A DNA stretch of 44,311 nucleotides from Methylobacterium sp. J-048. Lineage in GTDB: Bacteria > Pseudomonadota > Alphaproteobacteria > Rhizobiales > Beijerinckiaceae. The notes below the pieces were generated by a model. The model made no database searches. It saw only the letters and a list, made by a program, of their open reading frames with translations, and was not told where the DNA came from. Both the position numbers and the translations under genes were made by a program. Each line of letters starts with the position of its first letter. Position 1 is the stretch's first letter. This document shows, piece after piece, positions 35,732-44,311 of this stretch. The stretch spans positions 1-44,311 of the forward strand of contig NZ_JAKSYL010000111.1 of assembly GCF_022829515.1 (NCBI RefSeq). Direction: 5' to 3'.

Positions 35732-36172
35732 TTACTGCACCTTCTCGAACAGCGGCTCGAAGCGCTTGGCGGCCAGCTTGCCGTGCTGGACCGCCTTGGC
35801 GGCCTCCAGGTTCTCCGGCTTGTCGCCGACCTCGATCAGGCCGACCATGCCCATGATGTAATGCGGCGCGCACTTGAAGCCGTAGAGGCCGGGCTTGTCG
35901 AAGGTGACGGTCTCCTCCTTGCCGACAACGGTCTTGAAGGTCGGCGCCCCCTCGGGCGCCATGCCCTTGATGAGTTCGGCGTTGTGGCCCTCGTCGGCCG
36001 GCACGAACCGCACCGTGTCCCCGGGCTGGATTTTCACGAAGGCCGGATCGAAGACCATCATCCCGCCCGGACCGCTGTTGAGCGTCTTGATGGAGACTTC
36101 CGCGGCCTACGCCCCTGAGATCGCGCCGAGCAGAAGCATCGCCGCGCTGAACGTTTCCCTGGTCATCTTCAT
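35732..36172 (-). pseudogene. pseudoazurin, interrupted by an in-frame TAG in the signal peptide
   Basis: The reading frame from ATG 36172 encodes MKMTRETFSAAMLLLGAISG, then Ala, then a TAG stop (36107-36109), then AAEVSIKTLNSGPGG and MMVFDPAF. After the stop, the rest is an intact pseudoazurin, a periplasmic type I copper protein that carries electrons: the copper ligands are His in DEGHNAELI, and Cys, His and Met in GFKCAPHYIMGM. The stop lies at the expected signal-cleavage site. Restarting at MMVFD (36061) would lose the signal and first strand, so a functional product is unlikely unless the stop is suppressed or is a sequencing error. Everything else in the frame looks well preserved, so inactivation would be recent. 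Confidence 0.85.
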
Positions 36173-36471
36173 TCTCGAATTGATATCGTTTTAATCGACG
36201 GATCCGCCGATCGATGGAGCTTTATGGCTCGCGAAAAGACTCGGCAATGCCGCGGTTGATCGATCAGATACTTCAGAATTGTTTGAAGCTCATCCGGCGC
36301 GCGCGAATCCCTGTGCGGGGCCATGCAAATCCCCCGGTCGGCCCCGGCCTTCCAATGCGCCGGTCGCCCGTGTAAACGCGGCGTTCAACGACAATCCCGC
36401 CACGCGCGTCTGGGAGCAGGGCCGATCCGAGCCGTGCCCGACCGGGCGCGCTTGGCCTGAAAAGGCCGCAG

Positions 36472-39945
<3,474 letters not shown>

Positions 39946-39974
39946 GCCTCAGGGTCCCGCTGACTTAACTTCGT

Positions 39975-40008
39975 GGCCCGGGGAGAGTGCTTCACTCTCG
40001 GCCGGGCC
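39975..40008. terminator. long stem-loop between carB and greA
   Basis: GGCCCGG pairs with CCGGGCC and GAGAGTG with CACTCTC around a three-base loop, with a small internal bulge, and TCTTCATT follows. It begins 29 bases after the carB stop and ends 21 bases before the greA ATG. It is best read as the carB terminator, or as a greA leader element. Confidence 0.65.
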
Positions 40009-40029
40009 TCTTCATTGTGGCGCGAGACG

Positions 40030-40512
40030 ATGACGATAGACAAGGTTCCGATCACGGTGCGCGGATTCGCAGCCCTCGAAGAGGAGCTGAAGCATCGCCA
40101 GCAGGTAGAGCGCCAGCGCATCGTGGCGGCCATCGCCGAGGCCCGCGCGCACGGCGACCTGTCCGAGAACGCCGAGTATCACGCCGCCAAAGAGGCGCAG
40201 TCCCACAACGAGGGGCGCGTGATGGAGCTCGAGAGCATGATCGCGCGCGCCGAGATCATCGACGTGGCGAAGCTGTCGGGCAACAAGATCAAGTTCGGCG
40301 CCACCGTGAAGCTCGTGGACGAGGACACGGAGGAGGAGAAGACCTACCAGATCGTCGGCGAGCCCGAGGCCGACGTGCATGCCGGGCGCGTCTCGATCAC
40401 GTCGCCAATCGCCCGCGCCCTGATCGGCAAGGGTGTCGGCGACACCGTCGAGGTCACGACGCCGGGCGGCGGCAAGTCCTACGAGGTCGTCGGCGTCCAG
40501 TTCGGCGGCTGA
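40030..40512 (+). CDS. greA: transcription elongation factor GreA
   Basis: A 160-residue factor that enters the RNA polymerase secondary channel and stimulates cleavage of backtracked RNA. The N-terminal coiled coil carries the tip acidic residues in [18 protein letters not shown]. The C-terminal FKBP-like domain includes [37 protein letters not shown] and the ending [11 protein letters not shown] 40030 (MTIDKVPIT) is right for family length; an upstream ATG in frame is inside the carB stem-loop region. The next gene starts 4 bases after the stop. Confidence 0.96.
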   Translation: MTIDKVPITVRGFAALEEELKHRQQVERQRIVAAIAEARAHGDLSENAEYHAAKEAQSHNEGRVMELESMIARAEIIDVAKLSGNKIKFGATVKLVDEDTEEEKTYQIVGEPEADVHAGRVSITSPIARALIGKGVGDTVEVTTPGGGKSYEVVGVQFGG

Positions 40513-40516
40513 GCCG

Positions 40517-41017
40517 ATGATCACGCGTCTCTGGGGCCGGCTCGCCGGCCTCCTGCTCTGCGGCGTCGCGGGGGCCGCGGCGGCCGGCGACTTCCCGCCG
40601 ACCGCCCTGTTCTCGGATGTCCGTGTCGACGTGCGGCCCCTGCGGGCTGCCGGCGCCGGCCTCCAGGCCGAGGCGCTGGCCGCCGACCTGACCGAATCCC
40701 TGCGCAAGACCTTCGCCGAGCGGATCGGCGGTCGCGGGCCGCGCCTGGTGGTCGTGGTGAAGGCCCTGTCGCTGCGGCCCTATGTCGGCGGCGGCGCGTT
40801 CCGCGGCCGGGGCGGCAACTTCGAGACCGACTATCTCGAGGGCGAGGCGCTTCTCGTCGGTCGCGACGGACAGGTGCTCGGCCGGCATCCCCAGATGACC
40901 GCGACGCCGTCGAGCTATGGCGGTGCGTGGTATGCCCCGGACTTCGAGGCACGACGTCTGGCGGTCATCGCCGATATCTACGCCCAGTGGCTCGCCCGCG
41001 ATCTGCCGCGGAATTAG
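40517..41017 (+). CDS. secreted hypothetical protein
   Basis: A 166-residue protein with a signal peptide (RLWGRLAGLLLCGVAGAAAA before GDFPP); ATG 40517 is chosen because it starts that peptide. The mature part contains VRVDVRPLRAAGAG, a helix with AADLTESLRKTFAERI, and RLVVVVKALSLRPYVGGG followed by a Gly/Arg patch. The layout (strand, helix, strand) resembles periplasmic or outer-membrane-associated proteins of unknown function in Alphaproteobacteria. It is 4 bases from greA, so co-transcription is likely, without a functional link. Confidence 0.65.
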   Translation: MITRLWGRLAGLLLCGVAGAAAAGDFPPTALFSDVRVDVRPLRAAGAGLQAEALAADLTESLRKTFAERIGGRGPRLVVVVKALSLRPYVGGGAFRGRGGNFETDYLEGEALLVGRDGQVLGRHPQMTATPSSYGGAWYAPDFEARRLAVIADIYAQWLARDLPRN

Positions 41018-41050
41018 CCCGCTGCCGGCCAGCGGTGTAAGGCGTTTCCG

Positions 41051-42100
41051 ATGAGAAGCATCGACGTGCCGGAGGCGAAGCCCGCCCCGACGGCTCAGCC
41101 CTCTGCGCGGCGTGAGCCCCTTCGCGAACTGTCCCAAGCCTGGGCCTGGATCATCACCGACGGCAAAGCCGGCGACGAGAACCAGTGCGTCGGCATCGCC
41201 GAGACCCTCGGGATCCCATTCGAGATCCGCCAGGTCCCGGCCGCCGGGCCGTTCGGCTGGATCGCCCCCTGGGGTCCGATCGATCCGCGCGAGAGCCCGC
41301 GCCGCCGCAACGGCGCGCTGTCGGGACCCTACCCCGACCTGCTGATCGCCTCGGGTCGCCGGGCCGTGCCGTATCTCCGGGCGCTGCGCAGTGCGACCGA
41401 GGGGCGGACCTTCACGGCCTTCCTCAAGGATCCGCGGACCGGCGCGGACAGCGCGGACTTCATCTGGGTGCCGGATTACGACGACCTGCGCGGCCCCAAC
41501 GTCTTCACCACCCTGACCGCGCCCCACCTCGTCACCGCCGCCCGGCTGGCCGCGGCCCGGGCCAACCCGGATCCGCGGCTCGCCAGCCTCGACGGTCCCC
41601 GGGTGGCGGTGCTGGTCGGCGGCGACAGCCGGCACTTGAGCTATCGCAAGACCGACATGCAGCGCCTCGTGGCCGAGCTGCGCGGGTTGATCGATCAGGG
41701 GTGTCGCCTGATGGTGACGATCTCCCGCCGGACGCCCAACCCGCTGCGCGACGCGGTCAAGACATTGACCGCCGAGACCGGCGGCTTCCTCTGGGACGGC
41801 ACCGGCGACAACCCTTACGTCGCCATGCTGGCGCTCGCCGAGGCGATCGTGGTCACTTCGGATTCGGCCAACATGGTCAGCGAGGCGGTGGCGACCGGCG
41901 CGCCGGTCCTGCTGTTCGACCTACCGCGCACCTATATCCGGCACCGGCGGATGTTCGCCGGATTAGCGATCGCGGGTGCGCTGCGGCCGTTCACCGGTCG
42001 CTTAGTCGACCTGCCGTACAAGCCGATCGACGCGACGCCGGTGATAGCCGAGGCGCTCGCCAAGGCTTACGATGCGCATCGCGTTGCGGGACTGACCTGA
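41051..42100 (+). CDS. ELM1/GtrOC1-like nucleoside-diphosphate-sugar epimerase-fold protein (COG3660)
   Basis: A 349-residue protein of the 'mitochondrial fission ELM1' family (DUF1022). Characteristic pieces are [69 protein letters not shown] and [20 protein letters not shown], the last typical of a nucleotide-sugar-binding GT-B half. Plant ELM1 acts in mitochondrial fission, but bacterial members are thought to be glycosyltransferase-like; the substrate is unknown. Start ATG 41051 precedes a proline-rich lead. It ends 14 bases before trxB. Confidence 0.85.
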   Translation: MRSIDVPEAKPAPTAQPSARREPLRELSQAWAWIITDGKAGDENQCVGIAETLGIPFEIRQVPAAGPFGWIAPWGPIDPRESPRRRNGALSGPYPDLLIASGRRAVPYLRALRSATEGRTFTAFLKDPRTGADSADFIWVPDYDDLRGPNVFTTLTAPHLVTAARLAAARANPDPRLASLDGPRVAVLVGGDSRHLSYRKTDMQRLVAELRGLIDQGCRLMVTISRRTPNPLRDAVKTLTAETGGFLWDGTGDNPYVAMLALAEAIVVTSDSANMVSEAVATGAPVLLFDLPRTYIRHRRMFAGLAIAGALRPFTGRLVDLPYKPIDATPVIAEALAKAYDAHRVAGLT

Positions 42101-42114
42101 AGGAAGCGAGAGAG

Positions 42115-43095
42115 ATGGCCCACACCCACGCCAAGCTCGTGATCGTCGGCTCCGGTCCCGCCGGCTACACGGCGGCGATCTATGCCGCCCGCGCCATGGT
42201 CGAGCCGCTGCTGATCTCCGGCTTCCAGCCCGGCGGCCAGCTGATGATCACCACCGATGTCGAGAATTACCCGGGCTTTGCCGAGGCGATCCAGGGGCCG
42301 TGGCTCATGGAGCAGATGCGGCTGCAGGCCGAGCATGTCGGCACGACAATCGTGTCGGAATACATCACGGCGGTCGATCTCAAGCAGCGGCCGTTCCGGC
42401 TGGAAGCCGATTCGGGCGAGACCTATTCCTGCGATGCCCTGATCATCGCCACCGGCGCTCAGGCGAAGTGGCTTGGCCTGCCCTCCGAGGCGGCGTTCCA
42501 GGGCGGCGGCGTCTCGGCTTGCGCGACCTGCGACGGTTTCTTCTTCCGCGGCAAGGAGGTCGTGGTGGTCGGCGGCGGCAATACCGCCGTCGAGGAGGCC
42601 CTGTACCTCGCCAACATCGCCAAGAAAGTCACGGTCGTGCACCGCCGCGACAGCTTCCGCGCCGAGCGGATCCTTCAGGAGCGGCTGTTCAAACACCCGA
42701 ACGTCGAGGTGCTGTGGCACCGGGAGGTCGCGGAGATCTGCGGCGTCCAGAAGCCGGCCCCCGGGGTTACCCATATCCGGCTCAAGGACCCGCGCTCGGG
42801 GGAGATCAGCGAAGTGCCGGCCGACGGCATTTTCGTGGCGATCGGCCACCAGCCCGCCACCTCGATCTTCGAGGGCCAGCTGCCGATGCGCCACGGCGGC
42901 TACCTGTCGGTGAAGCCCGGGACCACCGAGACCGAGATCCCCGGCGTGTTCGCCGCGGGCGACGTCACCGACGACGTCTACCGGCAGGCGATCACGGCCG
43001 CCGGCATGGGCTGCATGGCGGCCCTGGAAGCCGAAAAATTCCTCGCCAATCTCGAGATCGGCGAGACGCCGCTCCAGGCCGCCGCCGCGGAGTGA
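42115..43095 (+). CDS. trxB: thioredoxin reductase
   Basis: A 326-residue flavoenzyme reducing thioredoxin with NADPH. Motifs: FAD-binding [19 protein letters not shown], redox-active CATC in [18 protein letters not shown]-binding [19 protein letters not shown] with [11 protein letters not shown] for the 2'-phosphate, and the C-terminal FAD motif [23 protein letters not shown] 42115 follows GAAGGAAGCGAG. A perfect 9-bp hairpin follows. The LysR-family gene downstream is the usual neighbour in Rhizobiales. Confidence 0.97.
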   Translation: MAHTHAKLVIVGSGPAGYTAAIYAARAMVEPLLISGFQPGGQLMITTDVENYPGFAEAIQGPWLMEQMRLQAEHVGTTIVSEYITAVDLKQRPFRLEADSGETYSCDALIIATGAQAKWLGLPSEAAFQGGGVSACATCDGFFFRGKEVVVVGGGNTAVEEALYLANIAKKVTVVHRRDSFRAERILQERLFKHPNVEVLWHREVAEICGVQKPAPGVTHIRLKDPRSGEISEVPADGIFVAIGHQPATSIFEGQLPMRHGGYLSVKPGTTETEIPGVFAAGDVTDDVYRQAITAAGMGCMAALEAEKFLANLEIGETPLQAAAAE

Positions 43096-43102
43096 GACCA
43101 CG

Positions 43103-43124
43103 CAGCGCGGACCGCTCCGCGCTG
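43103..43124. terminator. hairpin after trxB
   Basis: CAGCGCGGA (43103-43111) and TCCGCGCTG (43116-43124) pair perfectly over 9 bp around a CCGC loop, 7 bases after the trxB stop. It probably ends the trxB transcript, though TTGG, not a T-run, follows. Confidence 0.6.
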
Positions 43125-43343
43125 TTGGACCAAAGTCCTGTCAACAAGTTCGCGATCTGAACGCTTGCGTCCGACCATGCGCCCGGCGCATAGGGGTTCT
43201 GACCGGGCAGGGCTGCACCGATTGCATGCCCCTGGAGCGCCGGCCGCGTCCTCTTGGCGTCGGCCGCGCACGTATCGCCCGGTGAATCGCCGGATGCAGC
43301 AGGGGCTCGCTTCGAGCCGGGCATCGGGTGCGGATTCGCAGTG

Positions 43344-44249
43344 GTGGGGGTTCTCGCCTTGGATTGGGACAAGATCCGGATCTTTCTGAACGTCGCAGAG
43401 GCGGGCAGCTTCACCAAGGCGGGCGACGATATCGGCCTCAGCCAGTCGGCGGTGAGCCGCCAGATCAGCGCCCTGGAGCGCGAGCTGAAGGCGCCGCTGT
43501 TCCACCGCCACGCCCGAGGCCTGATCCTCACCGAGCAGGGCGACCTGCTGTTCCGCGCCGCCCGGGACATGAAGCTGCGGCTGGAGAACACCCGGGCTCG
43601 CCTAGTGGAGACCTCTGAGCGGCCAACCGGCGATCTCAAGGTAACCACCACCGTGGGCCTCGGCACATCGTGGCTGTCGCAGCGGGTCGGCGAGTTCCTC
43701 GACCTCTACCCGGATGTCCGGATCGAGCTGATCCTGACCAACGAGGAACTCGATCTCGCCATGCGGGAGGCCGACGTGGCGATCCGCATGCGCCGCCCGG
43801 CCCAGCCGGACCTGATCCAGCGCCGGCTATTCACCGTGCATTACCATGCCTACGCGAGCGTCGATTACGTCAAGCGCTTCGGCGAGCCCAAGAGCATCGA
43901 GGAACTCGACGATCACCGCCTGATCTCGTTCGGCGGCAACGAGCCGTCCTACCTGCTGGCGGCCCACTGGCTGGCCGATGCCGGACGGGAGGGCCGCGAC
44001 CGACGCAGCGTCCACCTGACGGTGAACAACATCGGCGCGCTCCAGAAGGCTATGGAGGCCGGCGCCGGCATCGGCATCCTGCCCGACTATGCGGTGGACG
44101 GCGACCAGCAGCTCACCCAGGTCCTGCGCGATACCGAGATGCCGAGCCTGGAGAGCTACCTGGTCTATGCCGAGGAGATGCGCTCGGTCGCCCGGGTGCA
44201 GGCGTTCCGCGACTTCCTGGTCTCCAAGGCCCAGCGCTGGACCTACTGA
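43344..44249 (+). CDS. LysR-family regulator, LsrB/VtlR-like
   Basis: About 301 residues. The N-terminal winged helix-turn-helix is LALDWDKIRIFLNVAEAGSF, SQSAVSRQISALERELKAPL and FHRHARGLILTEQG; the remainder is the effector-binding domain (TVGLGTSWLSQRVGEFLDLY, AGAGIGILPDYAV). The opening DWDKIRIF and HARGLILTEQG closely follow LsrB of Sinorhizobium and VtlR of Brucella, regulators of redox and small-RNA genes. GTG 43344 is chosen because the conserved part begins five codons later; the frame stays open for another 90 bases upstream. It sits 248 bases after trxB, the known neighbour of lsrB in related genera. What effector it senses here is not visible. Confidence 0.88.
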   Translation: MGVLALDWDKIRIFLNVAEAGSFTKAGDDIGLSQSAVSRQISALERELKAPLFHRHARGLILTEQGDLLFRAARDMKLRLENTRARLVETSERPTGDLKVTTTVGLGTSWLSQRVGEFLDLYPDVRIELILTNEELDLAMREADVAIRMRRPAQPDLIQRRLFTVHYHAYASVDYVKRFGEPKSIEELDDHRLISFGGNEPSYLLAAHWLADAGREGRDRRSVHLTVNNIGALQKAMEAGAGIGILPDYAVDGDQQLTQVLRDTEMPSLESYLVYAEEMRSVARVQAFRDFLVSKAQRWTY

Positions 44250-44278
44250 CCGACCGCTGTCCGCGAAAGGTCCGGTTT

Positions 44279-44299
44279 CAAAAGGTCTTCGACCTTTTG
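44279..44299. terminator. hairpin after the LysR gene
   Basis: CAAAAGGTC (44279-44287) and GACCTTTTG (44291-44299) form a perfect 9-bp stem with a TTC loop, 30 bases after the stop. The short TTTT in the right arm gives a partial U-tract. Probable terminator. Confidence 0.55.
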
Positions 44300-44311
44300 C
44301 GGGTGCAGGGC

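Overview
The window is high-GC DNA from an alphaproteobacterium of the Rhizobiales, most probably Methylobacterium or a close relative. This is inferred from the GC-rich codon use, the map-radC, yqeY-dnaG-rpoD and trxB-lysR(lsrB-like) gene orders, a DnaG with a degenerate zinc motif, and short intergenic palindromic repeats of a Rhizobiales type. It divides into an accessory left third (about 1-13190) and a core chromosomal right part (13190-44311), with a tRNA-Leu(TAA) gene at the junction.

Accessory region. A partial prophage runs rightwards: a ribbon-helix-helix regulator, small unknown genes, a Nu1-like terminase small subunit, a run of stop/start-overlapping unknown genes and a 1113-aa tail tape-measure protein with a lysozyme-like domain. 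No large terminase, portal, capsid or integrase is visible. An AT-richer three-gene cassette in the opposite direction (11071-7370) follows: an ABC-type ATPase with a C-terminal TOPRIM/DUF4435-like part, an HNH-type protein and a three-helix membrane protein. Its composition, tight spacing and domain content suggest a defence module, and it is the best candidate here for an undescribed system. An XRE regulator with two matching dyads (GTAG-N5-CTAC), four more small phage-type genes, a strong hairpin and an 8-bp repeat lead to the tRNA-Leu gene, a likely integration site.

Core region. Next come a class A flavin monooxygenase and a zf-CHCC protein (minus strand), then map and radC, and then the Anbu cluster: circularly permuted ATP-grasp, alpha-E protein, transglutaminase-like protease and the Anbu proteasome homologue. 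A secreted phytase-like protein converges on a thiamine operon, thiO-thiS-thiG-thiE, which lies behind a TPP riboswitch. A gene-poor stretch and a lower-GC glycosyltransferase follow. The macromolecular-synthesis group yqeY-dnaG-rpoD and an adenylate cyclase are on the minus strand. carA, a small membrane protein, a pseudoazurin gene interrupted by a stop codon, carB, greA, a secreted protein, an ELM1-like protein, trxB and a LysR regulator complete the window.

Other points to check: an in-frame TAG in the pseudoazurin signal peptide, three dispersed copies of a ~45-bp palindromic repeat, a perfect 18-bp inverted repeat at 21166-21210, loss of three of four zinc ligands in DnaG, and tandem 20-bp-period repeats upstream of the first prophage genes.
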